The notes beneath the pieces were generated by a model, which saw nothing but the letters and a program-made list of their open reading frames with translations, made no database searches and was not told where the DNA came from. From Elysia chlorotica (Eukaryota; Mollusca; Gastropoda; Plakobranchidae), in contig RQTK01000958.1 of the NCBI GenBank assembly GCA_003991915.1, positions 4,597 to 68,596 of the forward strand: DNA of 64,000 nucleotides, read 5' to 3'. Below, one piece after another: positions 54,448 through 62,959 of this stretch (the first letter of the stretch is position 1; the number at the start of each line of letters is the position of its first letter). A program made the position numbers and the translations under genes.

Positions 54448-57400
54448 AGAGAAGACAGACAGACAACAGACAGACAGGAGAAGAAGAAGAAGAAGAAGAA
54501 GAAGAAGAAGAAGAAGAAGAAGAAGAAGAAGAAGAAGAAGAAGAAGAAGAAGAAGAAGAAGAAGAAGAAGAAGAAGAAGAAGAAGAAGAAAAAGAAGAAG
54601 AAGAAGAAAAAGAAAAAGAAGAAGAATTAATTGCCAGGAGGAGAAGCATGCACTTAACTGCGCTAACATAATAAAATCCTATACGCAGACCAGTTACATC
54701 AGGTCCAGAGTGAGAAAATACTGAGAAGGCGAGTGACTTCTCATATTTATGGGGAAAGCAGATGGTAATGCGCGCAACATGAATAGCCACTCCTATCAGG
54801 GGCTAGTGATCGCCGCGGACGACAATTGGGAGTAGGTGAGCCCCCTTTAAGATGCAGAACAAGAACCCACTGGTATGTGGTGAATGCTATGGGCCTCACC
54901 AACTCCCCCCTCTCTCTTGAGGAAGTGTCCTAACTTATCTTAAACCTTTCTATCTTTGTGCATTCCCTGTGGTTGACATGTGATGCAACTTGATTTTCTG
55001 AGAGTATTTCTCCAGACAGAGGTGATGTGAACGATATGCTGGTGTGGACATGGGGACGAGAAGGCTGGAGATGAGCCCAGCGACATAGCAGTGACTTACA
55101 ACAACCCAACAAGTGATCCAGGACATGACGATCCTCTGTCTGTGATCACCAATGGCCCCAATGCAGACCCAAACTCTAGATCTCATGGTGTCTGCCTGCC
55201 AGGAGACATGAGGTGGCGGTGAATGGACGCTATGTGTGGCTTGCTTGAGTCCCTAGCTGGATAGTGGAGGTTTGTGTCTGGTGTCCCTTCCCACATCTCT
55301 TGCCTGTATGCCCTCTTCGCATCACTCACCTTTTGAAAGGACCCTTAGGGAAATTTCATTTTTGATGCATCACATGTTGGCGTGGTCAGAAAAAAACACA
55401 GGCTCCCCAGCTAATATGATATAATGAAGAATCAAAAAACATATGCCACATCAGTCGTCGCGTGGATAAACAAGGGCTGCGCAGCACTAACGAGGAACCA
55501 GGCTGCCCGCTGTGAAAAGTTAACTACTGGAACACTACTCAACATTTTGCAATTCAATATTTGCAAAATCTCCAACAAAAAGAAGGAACTAGCAAACCTG
55601 TTCAGCAAAAAAGATTTACATATACTATAGCCCACATTCAGGAAACCCTACATAAAAGTTCAGATCCCCACATTACAGGCTATACACATTATGCCTGTAA
55701 ATGTGAAGATTGTAGAGGCATAACCTACGTTAGATATGACTAACAAACTACAGTCGATAATTCAGATGACTCTCAACCAGCAGAAATATTTAAAACCACT
55801 CTGGTGCAACAATCAAAAGTTTGTCCCCTACAATATCTATAATCCACCTCTCAACAGTCTCAATTTTCAACTTACTTCTAATGATTTTCATAAGACAGAT
55901 TTGCAGGAGACATTGACGTACATTCACCTCAATGAGGATTCAGGGATCTCAATAACACAGGCAAAGCCATTGAAGAGCTATGTGGAAGCACAAACTTTGT
56001 GTTACTCCAAAACAAAAACTTCCCACCATCACTACTTAACAAAACAAACAATAAACTGAGCAGAAAAAATCTTACCATAATCTCTTCAGATCTATAACAA
56101 AAAAAAAAAAACAGAAATACTTAACAACATGAAAAGTGAAAACAGACAAAATCTAACAAACATCACTTCTGCCCCGCAAAAGAATTTTCCTGTGAGAACA
56201 AGATGGAACTTTAAAAAAAGCAAATTGGGAACTGTACTGACAAACCTCAGAGCTGCATTTAAGCAAAATTGAGAGAAATATAGATGTGCAGACACTAAAT
56301 CAAAACATCACAGAGGCAAAAAGAAGCTGCACAAGTCAAATACCAAAAGACTGTCACAGCAAATACAAAATTTTAAAAAAAAGATCAGAAAGCAATCAAT
56401 GCGAGAGAGGAAGCAAGAAAAAGTTTTGAAAATAATATAACACCGGAAAACAAAAAAACATATAACAGAACTAGTACTCAAGTAAAACGGACCGTGATGA
56501 CAGCAGCACAAATGGGCAAACTAGTGTGCTGAACTTGATCTCTCTAAAGGTGGAACCAAAGCCTGGGCCCTACATAAAACCAATATCAGCTGGAAAAACT
56601 ATAACAGAAGATCAGAAGAAAGCAGAGGTATTTAACAAACATTTTGCACAAGTAAACAGAGCTACTAAAAACTCTCCAAAACAAACAGAAAAAATAAAAA
56701 AGTTAAAATAAATGGAACATGCACCATTAGTAAACAGGTTAGTATTTGAGTGCCAGGTTACAGCATTGGAACTTGAAAAGGCCCTCAAAAAGCTTAAAGA
56801 ACGCAAGTCACCTGGCCCTGACAAAGTACACAATGAAATGCTTACCCATTTGGGCCATAAAGGGAAAGAGACACTTCATAAATATGACTTGGCAAACAAG
56901 TGAAATCCCTAAAACCTGGAGAAATGTTATATTGTCCCCAATTTTGAAGAAAGGGAAAGGGCCAGAAAATGTTCAAATTTCGAGGCAGAATCTGCAGCAA
57001 TGGAAGCCTCACTCGACTACCTATCAAACCTATTTTTTATCAAGTCTGAAAGATTAACTGACGTTGTTTTCTCTGTCTTGCAAGCTGTTGAAAACTGGCA
57101 AACAGAAAACTTGTACATCAAAAGCCTTTTAAAAACTATTACAAACTTTCTCACTGCTCATGCTGTCAAATTTACACTTCAATGGATACCAGGGAATGAA
57201 AGAGCAGACAGAATAGCTAAACAAGGAAAAAGGTACCCCCCAAAACACTCAACCAACATCCATGACTACAGCCAAACAGATAATAAGAAACAACAAGAAA
57301 GAGGAATGGATAAATGAGTGGGTTCTGGGAAAGACTGGAAGTTGAAGATCTGTCTTTAAACACATGCCAACACCCAACCCAAATGATAGCATGAACTTTC

Positions 57401-60400
57401 AGAAATATAAAGGCTGAGAACCCAGCATATTCCACCCAACTACTAGAAGTACATCAATCATTTACAACTCCAAAAAGAACCGTTCTGCTCCCTCTGCCCC
57501 CAAACATATGAAACAGTCGAACATATCTTATTCAACTGTCCTAAACTACAGCACAAAAACTTCTTCCACCTAATCCTACTCTGGAAAACACATTATGATG
57601 CGGAAAAGACCAACTGGAAAGGACATAATATATACATTCTTCATCATGTCAACAAGTCGAAGTGGCTATTGGATTGGAGAAGTCAAGTAAAGTAAGTCAT
57701 ATTTATGACCCCTTTATCTAGTAAATCCCAGATTTGCAAAATGATCTAAAAACAGAGACTTTTTCAGCGAACCCATGTCTTCTACCAAGCGAAATATCTC
57801 GCATTTTAGTTGTTACTTTTTAATGCCTTAAAAGGTTGAATCAATTGCCTCAAAATTAAAGTTTTGTCTGAAAATGAGTCATTTTAAACTTTTAATTTTT
57901 GGGATCATTATGTATGCATTTTTCCACTTTCTTCGAACAGAATGATGCACATTTTATTGACTTTATAACTACATGTCTCAAAATAAGATTATCCAATTGC
58001 ATGTAGTGAAATTTTCAGTTTAAAAAAGGCTATAAATCAGATTCCATGCATTCCATCTGCATGCCTTTCCCTGCAGCGTAGGTAAAATTTCTAATCAGAG
58101 ACAAGGCTTGCCTGCCCGTGGTGAGCTGTCAGATAGGAGCGCAAGATTTACGGACTTTGCGCTCGCAGCTCACAAACTAAAGTCAACATAATTCGTCGAC
58201 GTGTTGTGTTACACTTCCTCTGTTTCTCCTTAAGGTTCAAAATTTATTTTGGACACCGGTGCAGCCCTGCTTTTGAATGGTCCAGTTATAATAAATTGAC
58301 TATGTTCAACTTTCACCACTTGTTCAAATGTTTGACAATTTTACAATTGGTCTTATTGTATCATATGAGTGAGCCTTAGCTTACTATACATAATCATTAC
58401 AAAATACAAGAATGTTTGGTGTAGATTTAAAATCCTACCTAAGCAATAATTATTATATGAATGAGCATTTTAATCAGCTTCTATATAATCCATTTTCATG
58501 ATATCATTTACCTTTATAAGTTTGTGAGTGTGCTTGTGCTTGAATCGAATTTTTTTCACAGCATACTGTCTTCCATCCAAATAGTTCTCTGCCTACACAC
58601 GCACAATAATATTAGATTTAAAAAAATGAAAAAACATAAAACTATGGCCAAAGTAATACTGTTTGAAAAAAGAGGAAAGCTTTTGAGAATATAATAATTA
58701 TTCCTCTACGTAAACCAGGCATAAAAAAGAGTTTTTGGCTCAATGATTAGAAATATTGTAATAATATGAATTTAAAAACAAATGAAGCACCAAAAAAAAT
58801 ATGATATGAGTGTTCAGCTTAATCCAAGTGCACTCTACAATTTTCTGTTATCTTTCGCAGCCTAGTTTCTCACAAATTATGTCTGGTACACAGAAAATGT
58901 ACAAACTGATGATTTCATACCATTCAGGTAATGCTGCTTTTCATTTGTAAAGAAATGTAAATGACATAATGATACAAACCTTATATACAGTACCAAATCC
59001 TCCCTTTCCAAGAGGTTCTATTTCACGAAACTCATTTTTGTAGCGTGATGTATGCTCTCCAATTATGTCATCCTCTGCTGGAGCCAACCTGATCCTTGTT
59101 CTGTCGACGACAAGGCATTTTTTTAAATGACGGGAGAGAAGAAAAAGAGAGAGAAATAATATACATTAAATCATTTGATAATAAAAAGATGATTTTATCC
59201 ATTGGCATAAAAAAGAGAGAATTTAACTTTGTCAATTTTTTTCTTGCTCATTTTTATAAAATTTCTTTTCTTTATATCAATATCTAAGAATTAAGATATA
59301 AATACATGTATATATTTGTGCTGGGATGAACTATCATTGATAATTACTTGAGTTGACAAGACTCTCTGCGGTGAGCGATATGCCAAGATTTACTGTCGGT
59401 ATGTCTGAGTCACCGACACACCAAACTTGTCGATGTCTAGATTTAGCTGCTGCCCACCAATGCACTAAACTTGTCATTTCTAGAACTTTCTAGTCTCTGT
59501 GCACCACATGTCTCGATGTGTCGCTTAAGTTATAGTTGCAAATAACAAGAACCTGAGCCAGAAGTTTTTTTTCTTTTTTGTTTTGGTTTGCATAAGCGCA
59601 GACTAAACTGCGTGGGCTCCTTAGAACAAACCATACAGGCATTGGGGACTGCACTAAAGGCTGGCTGCTAAGGCCTACGGCTAAGGAGTTATGTGTTGAC
59701 AGCATCAATTAACAGTATAAATACTATAATTATATTTTAACACTAAGTATAGTGCACGCAAAAGATAACCCTGGGAAGCGTATTTTTTCGAAGTTGGGTT
59801 CGCTTGGTTTGACCAATCCTAAAGATGTCGTGTCATTGTGGTGCCTAAAATAATTACTATTATTTAAGTGAAGAATGTGTCAGCAGGTGGGTTATCTAGG
59901 CTAATAAGATCCCACTTCATTGGTTAATTGGTTCTGTTAGTTTTGAGCACTGAAGAGTGTTTTGATAATGATTCCTATTAATTTTCAAAATACAATCACA
60001 TTTTTAGTGCTTTAATTTTGTTTGTTGCTGTTAAGAAATATAGAAGCCAAAGAGAGTGTACATTTCTTTTGATTAGTATTGTAATCTGTGAATGGATTGG
60101 GCTACCCTAGAAACAGACTTACATAAATGGTTTTAATTGTCATCAATAAAGGTTATAGGTGAGGCAACCAGGATGAACCAGGCATGCGTCAAAAATGTGA
60201 CTTTTGGAGTTATTGATAGCGTGTTCAAAGAATCAATGCACTTTAAGAGGTTAAAAGAATTACAACTCTATCATTTCTAGAACCAGAGATATCCAACTTA
60301 GATTGAACACGAAAAATTGAAAAATCAATAATATTTAGATGGCTCTAGCTCAAAACGTATAATTTTTTTTTAGTTGTGCCTGATTCACCCTGGTTGCCTC

Positions 60401-60667
60401 ACATATTATACGTTTTAATGATACAGTGTATACAATTTTAACGCACAGCACCATTTTTTGCAAAATATGTTAAAAATATAGTATACATGTTCACAAATCT
60501 AGAATAGATTTCTATCATTCCATGTCTTGTGTTGAACATTTCTGTTCTGTTTTCATATTTTCAAGTGACTGGTGTTTGTTTGCATTTTTAAAGCATATAA
60601 CCAAAAAAAATTAAAGAGAGAGAGGGAGGGAGGGAGGGGGGAGAGAGAGAGAGAGAGAGAGAGAGAG

Positions 60668-60735
<68 letters not shown>

Positions 60736-61253
60736 TAACCTGCCTGAGGTACCCTCTGTGCATGTGTACGCACTTTGACATGGCCTGCTTTTTTCTAACT
60801 AGGCAAAGCAAGGAGGCATGGTGCCATCAAGCGAAAGTCCAGATATCCCCGATTTGTGCTATTTTATAAAAAGGTGCCGCCACCCCGGTTCATCTGCAGG
60901 GCTTTATGTCAAAACGTCCAGGTCGAGGTTGAGCACAAAAAAACTCTGTTATCCCAGCACTTGTATATATACATATATATAGATTTTTGTCATATGAAAA
61001 GAAGATAAAATTTGTTTTTACTTAAATTATCATGGTTCTAGTTTACAAAACTATGGAGATGTGTATCAATTTTTTTTATGGCAACAGACAGAAGCTTTCA
61101 GGATTAAAATTTAATTTAAATAAAGGCAACTCAAGAAGATTTTTCTCTAAAGTAGAAATGGCTGGTAAAATTTAGTTTTGTTTCTCATACCAAAACTTCA
61201 AAACAAAAATGTAGTAACTCTTACATATCATTTTCTGGAAGGGCTGGAAGAGG
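31616..61253 (-). CDS. EIF2AK1: haem-regulated eIF2alpha kinase (HRI), partial gene span
   Basis: Ten minus-strand exons encode most of an eIF2alpha kinase that phosphorylates eIF2alpha to damp translation during haem shortage, oxidative or mitochondrial stress. Assignment to HRI rather than PERK, GCN2 or PKR rests on the SRYKNEFREIEPLGKGGFG start of the kinase domain, LYIQMELCGLTLQEWL after the insert, and the TEMER segment in the C-lobe. Catalytic residues are intact (AVKK Lys, alphaC Glu, HRD, DFG, ASPEQ). Exon phases match except across the 53309-44645 intron, where one further exon of length 3n+1 is required. N-terminal haem-binding exons and the C-terminal tail were not found. Introns are filled with transposons. 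Confidence 0.92.
32218..32312 (-). CDS. EIF2AK1: HRI exon: activation segment
   Basis: 95 nt; two leading bases complete an Asp split with the previous exon. It contains HTSGVGTSAYASPEQLEGS, the P+1 loop and APE-equivalent motif. The Thr/Ser residues before ASPEQ are the likely autophosphorylation sites by family analogy. Donor AAG|gttgga. Confidence 0.93.
33641..33761 (-). CDS. EIF2AK1: HRI exon: PRN and DFG motifs
   Basis: 121 nt, acceptor ctgccag, donor gtctgt. It begins PRNIFLSTSDLQVKIGDFGL: the Asn and Asp that bind the metals are both present. It continues with the start of the activation loop and ends phase 1. Confidence 0.94.
34083..34183 (-). CDS. EIF2AK1: HRI exon: catalytic loop HRD
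   Basis: 101 nt, acceptor ctttcag, donor gttgag. It reads ENMHIFHQLLQGVQFIHTSG then VIHRDLK, giving the catalytic Asp. Its last Lys joins PRN of the next exon. Confidence 0.94.
34184..35480. other. HRI intron, SINE fragment only
   Basis: Mostly unremarkable AT-rich sequence. ctctgcataggatcctcatt followed by gggaacatttgagatgtcaaa at about 35070-35120 resembles the SINE end at 16080-16110. Confidence 0.4.
35483..35573 (-). repeat. dispersed repeat, inverted partner of 38317-38423
   Basis: About 90 bp from agagccacagagccaaataa to ggtcacctctctg. The inverse matches 38317-38423 with small gaps. Confidence 0.8.
36000..36720 (-). pseudogene. RTE-like LINE, C-terminal part of ORF2
   Basis: The open frame 36598-36047 reads MGSDKLDVVASFCYLGDMLS, KTRGHVYSTCVRSAMLHASE, RAMIRQICNVKPEDVAT and ERRLRWYGHVERSS: the post-RT region of invertebrate RTE-like ORF2 proteins. 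Further upstream (36700-36600, other frame) CQGTARPIDGRP fits the same protein. Compared with usual copies only a short insertion (duplicated ATT) and the end are altered, so it is fairly young but 5'-truncated. Confidence 0.85.
37115..37280 (-). repeat. SINE body fragment
   Basis: gtctgacaatttgatatgct through ggttacattatactg matches the SINE body at 16140-16220 in order and spacing. Confidence 0.65.
37423..37613 (-). other. 62-codon open frame running into the assembly gap
   Basis: The minus frame reads VDRGRLRIAQEAQRPSR then ends MDDLLGKIEYSGTI before a stop at 37423. It is open to the gap. The first part faintly resembles the DRxxWR tail of LINE ORF2s; otherwise unrecognised. Confidence 0.3.
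37614..38082. other. assembly gap (469 N)
   Basis: A run of N. Frames drawn across it are meaningless. Confidence 1.
38317..38423 (+). repeat. dispersed repeat, inverted partner of 35483-35573
   Basis: agagaggtgaccac through gcacacactattgatctgc-type sequence (read inversely) to tttggctctgtggctct. About 107 bp including small insertions relative to its partner. Confidence 0.8.
38640..40780 (+). pseudogene. Jockey/CR1-like LINE ORF2, decayed
   Basis: An endonuclease end (GLSDHDIVQID, about 38665) is followed by a lysine-rich linker. The RT then appears in several frames: LLDTINVDKATGPDD, VPHDWKLVNITLIYKKGDKS, FSKAFDKVHHQTLLEK, LSGVPHGTVLGPLLFLVYI and LRLLADDSLLY. The frame 39828-40286 holds the intact palm with the ADD pair. 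Thumb sequence (FLQRNLYDADREIRIKCYKT then FVRPVLEYSSAVWDPH) follows after a shift. Stops at about 39401, 39433 and others kill it. An A-run at about 40776 marks the 3' end. It lies within an HRI intron on the opposite strand. Confidence 0.88.
40781..41320. other. HRI intron, CT-rich patches
   Basis: T-rich then ctctatctctctctctc sequence at about 40985-41040. No gene. Confidence 0.4.
41330..41480 (-). repeat. diverged SINE body
   Basis: tctgaaaacttttacatgct through gtttacattatactgccac aligns with 16140-16220 and 37180-37250. Confidence 0.55.
41573..41669 (-). CDS. EIF2AK1: HRI exon: hinge-proximal segment after the insert
   Basis: 97 nt, acceptor cctcag, donor gtaatg. It reads NSITLYIQMELCGLTLQEWL then VDRN; IQMELC is the hinge strand typical of HRI. 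Starts phase 0, ends phase 1, matching both neighbours. Confidence 0.93.
42824..43346 (+). pseudogene. CR1/L2-type LINE 3' end with microsatellite tail
   Basis: The frame reads LDYKIATLCYKCISNEAPAY then YLCNLVHQHFPSR and APVIWNALPLPLRKASSL then FKEGLKTYLF, the C-terminal domain of L2/CR1 ORF2. The 3' UTR has tgtaaagcgctttgagccat and gcgctatataaatgatcttc followed by (ATT)n, the classic L2-type 3' hairpin plus tail. A good short frame suggests a relatively recent 5'-truncated copy. Confidence 0.88.
43347..43780. other. HRI intron next to the insert exon
   Basis: No recognisable element; includes the donor side of exon 43781-44645. Confidence 0.5.
43781..44645 (-). CDS. EIF2AK1: HRI exon: large acidic/Ser-rich kinase insert
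   Basis: 865 nt (289 codons). The acceptor tatccag follows a strong T-rich tract and the donor is gtaagt. It starts RSSGQDRSMSIEFLSNEEDD and is rich in Ser, Asn, Asp and His, without a globular domain. It ends EEVIELFNHDDNFY. It occupies the position of the HRI insert between the N-lobe strands and appears considerably longer than in vertebrate HRI. The reading frame is open throughout, supporting it as coding. Confidence 0.88.
44990..45420 (+). pseudogene. LINE endonuclease fragment A (5' part)
   Basis: Broken frames read SGTYRVIDSEGWTRGRC, a LLSDCVLLVKLQGKYLDL segment and LGDFNVKVGSARVNNIV, the GDFNxKVG motif of LINE endonucleases. The first parts match 63160-63320, so both are the same family. 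Confidence 0.6.
45424..46440 (-). pseudogene. RTE-like LINE endonuclease, inverted
   Basis: From about 46430 downward the minus strand reads IKTRIGTWKIRALCGTERTA (endonuclease start, GTWNVRTL type), then a broken middle. From 45926: FYEHVQIVIDQVPKRDVKMF followed by HLAAKVGTDN (a degenerate GDxNAKVG) and further C-terminal endonuclease sequence. Same clade as 36000-36720. Stops and shifts are numerous. Confidence 0.75.
46600..47950 (+). pseudogene. RTE-like LINE RT, decayed (possible continuation of fragment A)
   Basis: Broken plus frames show a linker, then LIYRMFKVKAQ, a degenerate motif B region (RTVYSQITF-type) and IHNLRYANDTALIAENSEDL, in which the catalytic YADD is YAND. The tail is broken (HTYVWI; LRRTCEWVTD). 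It contains a roughly 95-bp inverted duplication at 46833-47117. Confidence 0.7.
46833..47117. repeat. long near-perfect inverted repeat (93/95-bp arms)
   Basis: Left arm 46833-46925 (attacgatgtcattgggctt to accccatctg) pairs with right arm 47023-47117 around a 97-nt spacer, with only one or two indels. Confidence 0.92.
48297..49470. mobile_element. 1.17-kb non-autonomous TIR transposon, family unknown
   Basis: Left end tgacgggccatagaacttca followed by cgctac and right end in exact inverse form 28-bp TIRs (48297-48324, 49443-49470; about 27 of 28 match). They are flanked by CTTAG at 48292-48296 and 49471-49475, a candidate 5-bp target duplication. Subterminal repeats of gggccata/cttcacac type lie inside both ends. 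No transposase frame is present; the interior has a (CT)n tract. A terminus of a related copy lies at 4665-4770. Confidence 0.82.
49117..49193 (+). repeat. (CT)n microsatellite
   Basis: About 38 CT units inside the TIR element. Confidence 0.97.
50149..50389 (+). repeat. 34-bp minisatellite, seven copies
   Basis: Unit ttcgatatttagttctgtgt followed by gaacgctattga, seven copies with scattered substitutions and one-base deletions. It lies in an HRI intron. Confidence 0.95.
50400..52130. other. HRI intron, no gene recognised
   Basis: AT-rich with short frames only. The missing HRI exon between 53309 and 44645 could lie here or anywhere in this 8.7-kb intron. Confidence 0.4.
52142..53030. mobile_element. 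pogo/Tigger-like non-autonomous element
   Basis: Left end cagtggaccttggatataac and right end (inverse) caggggacctcgactattgc match the Tigger consensus style CAGTGGAACCTCGATATAACG and are flanked by TA. The 889-bp interior has GA and CG-rich patches and no transposase. A second ttataaccaaggtt segment near 52190 mirrors the left end. Confidence 0.75.
53309..53405 (-). CDS. EIF2AK1: HRI exon: alphaC helix
   Basis: 97 nt, acceptor ctcccag, donor gtaact (an alternative donor gtgaga lies 9 nt downstream). It reads LLREVKALANLQHSNIVGYN then AAWMEY. The Glu of REVKAL forms the salt bridge with the catalytic Lys. It ends phase 1, which does not fit directly onto the insert exon at 44645. Confidence 0.93.
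54087..54180 (+). repeat. (GA)n microsatellite
   Basis: About 38 GA units followed by ggcaggcagacagaga. Confidence 0.96.
54308..54626 (+). repeat. compound (GA)n-(GACA)n-(GAA)n tract
   Basis: About 37 GA units, then GACA-type repeats, then about 48 GAA triplets with a few AAA. Poly-Arg, poly-Lys and poly-Ser frames are artefacts. A GAA tract this long is a candidate triplex-forming intronic repeat. Confidence 0.97.
54630..55420. other. HRI intron, no gene recognised
   Basis: Short frames only; no domain seen. This sequence precedes the LINE at 55.5 kb. Confidence 0.35.
55520..57640 (+). pseudogene. I/Nimb-like LINE with endonuclease, RT fragment, RNase H, Cys-His tail
   Basis: In order, over shifted frames: endonuclease start LLNILQFNICKISNKKKELA and IQETLHKSSDPHITGYTHYA; linker with FPVRTRWNFKK; RT fingers KKLKERKSPGPDKVHNEMLT then ILSPILKKGKGPEN; then a jump with no RT palm to RNase H (KFTLQWIPGNERADRIAKQG, with the Asp of ERADR); and finally FCSLCPQTYETVEHILFNCP. 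The absent palm shows an internal deletion near 57000. The RNase H plus Cys-His tail places it in the I/Nimb group by architecture. It is in an HRI intron, antisense to the gene. Confidence 0.85.
57650..58500. other. HRI intron, no gene recognised
   Basis: No repeat family recognised. A short CG-containing stretch lies at 58110-58200 (gagctgtcagataggagcgc). Confidence 0.35.
58512..58592 (-). CDS. EIF2AK1: HRI exon: catalytic lysine
   Basis: 81 nt, 27 codons, phase 0 both ends, acceptor tgtgtag, donor gtaaat. It reads AENYLDGRQYAVKKIRFKHK; the first Lys of AVKK is the ATP-binding lysine. Confidence 0.93.
58980..59100 (-). CDS. EIF2AK1: HRI exon: start of kinase domain, glycine loop
   Basis: 121 nt, acceptor tcgacag, donor gtttgt. 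It ends SRYKNEFREIEPLGKGGFG then TVYK, the glycine-rich loop. The SRYxNEF lead-in is characteristic of HRI. Confidence 0.94.
59101..60150. other. HRI intron, no gene recognised
   Basis: Unremarkable AT-rich intron. Confidence 0.4.
60159..60402. mobile_element. 244-bp MITE with ~26-bp TIRs
   Basis: Left gtgaggcaaccaggatgaac and right inverse gtgaggcaaccagggtgaat, each followed by caggca, match at 24 of 26 positions. The interior is AT-rich without coding capacity. A clear target duplication was not found. Confidence 0.72.
60616..60734 (+). repeat. (GA)n microsatellite with GGGA start
   Basis: ggagggagggagggggg passes into about 45 GA units with one interruption. Confidence 0.96.
61225..61253 (-). 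CDS. EIF2AK1: HRI candidate 29-nt microexon
   Basis: 29 nt between acceptor tgtttcag and donor gtaaga, encoding PLPALPEND plus two bases that complete an Ile with the next exon. Support is phase and splice-site quality only; the peptide is too short to recognise. Confidence 0.5.
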
Positions 61254-61618
61254 CTGAAACAACAGAAAAGCAAATATAAATGGTAAAAAATACTAAATAC
61301 ACAAAATAATCCACTTACTTAAAGAGAAAGTCAACATGTGAAGTTGATATCCCATCATAATTATGGATTCTAAGGATGGGGAAAAAAGGCAAGGCAAAAA
61401 GCAAAGAGCCTACCTTTACTTTAAAGCTATTCATTATACTATTATTAGGATGAAGTGAAAACGTAAATTAACTTTCCTTCAAACCCTGATGATAGCATGT
61501 ACACTAATTTATTGTTTGGAGGTGCGAAAAAATAAGCAAGAAGAAAGGTGAGATAGACTAAAATTTAATAAGTAACAATTTGAAATATTTTAAAACAAAA
61601 AAGTCTACTAAGCTTGTA

Positions 61619-62578
61619 CGAGCCGTTTTTGAATAACTTTTTTATTTGAAGGACTACAGAAGCAAGTTACACATCAAATGAAAGCTTAGAGTCTCACCTA
61701 TCTGATGAACTATCATTTTTCAACATAGTCACCATCGCGTTCAATACAGAGGCGCCAGAGTTGTACAAGTTTTCGCATTCCGTCGGCGAAGAATTCTGGT
61801 GTCTGGGATCGGCACCAAGAGCGAACATCCGCCTCAACTTCTGCATCGGTTTCGTAGTGATTTCCTTTGAGATGTTTCTTCAGCAAAGGAAATAAGAAAA
61901 AGTCAGACGGGGCCAAATCAGGACTGTATGGCGGATGTGGTATGGTAGGAAGTTCCAACTGCTGTAAAGCGCACTGGGTTTGGCGACTGGTGTGTGGCCG
62001 AGCATTATCGAGCTGGATGACAACGTCTTTGACTTTGTCCTGTCTAACGCGTCTGAGTCGGCCCTTCAATGCACGCAGAGTTGACACATATCTCTCTGAA
62101 TTTATTGTTGTGCCTTGCTCAAAAACTCAATATGGACGATACCTTCCATGTCTGTCCCAGAATATTGTCAGCAAAACCTTTCGAGCTGATGCGACGCCTT
62201 TGAACTTCTTCGGGGCTGGAGAGTTCTTGTGTCGGTACTGCATAGACTGCATCTTGCTCTCTGGGTCATAGTGATGCACCCAAGACTCGTCACTAGTGAT
62301 GATGCTCCGCAGAAAACGCTCACCGTACTGAGTGAATCTTTCCAACAGTTGTGTACAGATCGTTTTCCTCTGTGCCTTCATTTCCACAGTGAGCTGTCTC
62401 GGTACCCATCGTGCCGAGACTTTCCTGTAACCAAGGTGGACTGTGATAATGTGATGAACTCGTTCTTTTGAAACGCCAAGCGCATAGTTCATCAGATAGG
62501 TGAGATTCTAAGCTTTCATTTGATGTGTAACTTGCTTCTGTAGTCCTTCAAATAAAAAAGTTATTAAAAAACGGCCCT
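61619..62578 (-). mobile_element. mariner transposon, internally deleted, with stop
   Basis: Terminal inverted repeats of about 90 bp begin after TA at 61617-61618 and end before TA at 62579-62580. The left starts cgagccgtttttgaataact and the right inverse agggccgttttttaataact. The 960-bp length is below the usual 1.3 kb. The missing part is the N-terminal DNA-binding region of the transposase, because the 62-kb TIR is followed almost at once by mid-protein sequence. Confidence 0.9.
61713..62492 (-). pseudogene. mariner transposase, N-truncated with in-frame TGA
   Basis: Mid-protein HTH sequence NYALGVSKERVHHII is followed by KVSARWVPRQLTVEMK, then the first catalytic Asp in ITSDESWVHHYDPESK and FWDRHGRYRPY. 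One in-frame TGA follows. The frame resumes in the same register with VIQLDNARPHTSR (second Asp) and YSPDLAPSDFFLFPLLKKHL (third Asp), the DD34D mariner signature. It reaches a stop at 61713. Catalytic Asp residues survive, but the N-terminal domain and uninterrupted frame do not. Confidence 0.9.
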
Positions 62579-62959
62579 TATTTATCAGCCTGCCCTCGTA
62601 TATCTTCTAGTCATTCGCTACCCATTATAAGACACTCTTTTCCACCACTAACCTAAGGAAGGTCCTTGGGCATTTCTGAGAACCCATTTCGTTGCCCGTT
62701 TCAGGGTTAAGATGAATTCATGGAAAGTAGGTGGCAGAGGAGTGCTAGGCAACTGCTAAGATAATTACCATTAATGCCTTAACACTCAATTGGTGAAGAG
62801 GAAGGCTCCAATAAAGGAAAAAAGACTGAGAAGACCTCTTATACATGAACACTGCAACTATAGTAGACAATTGCAAACCACTATAGATATTAATAATTTA
62901 CAAAGAACAATCATGCTGCAAACACAAAAAGATGTAAAGGCAGCAAGGGGTATTCTGAT

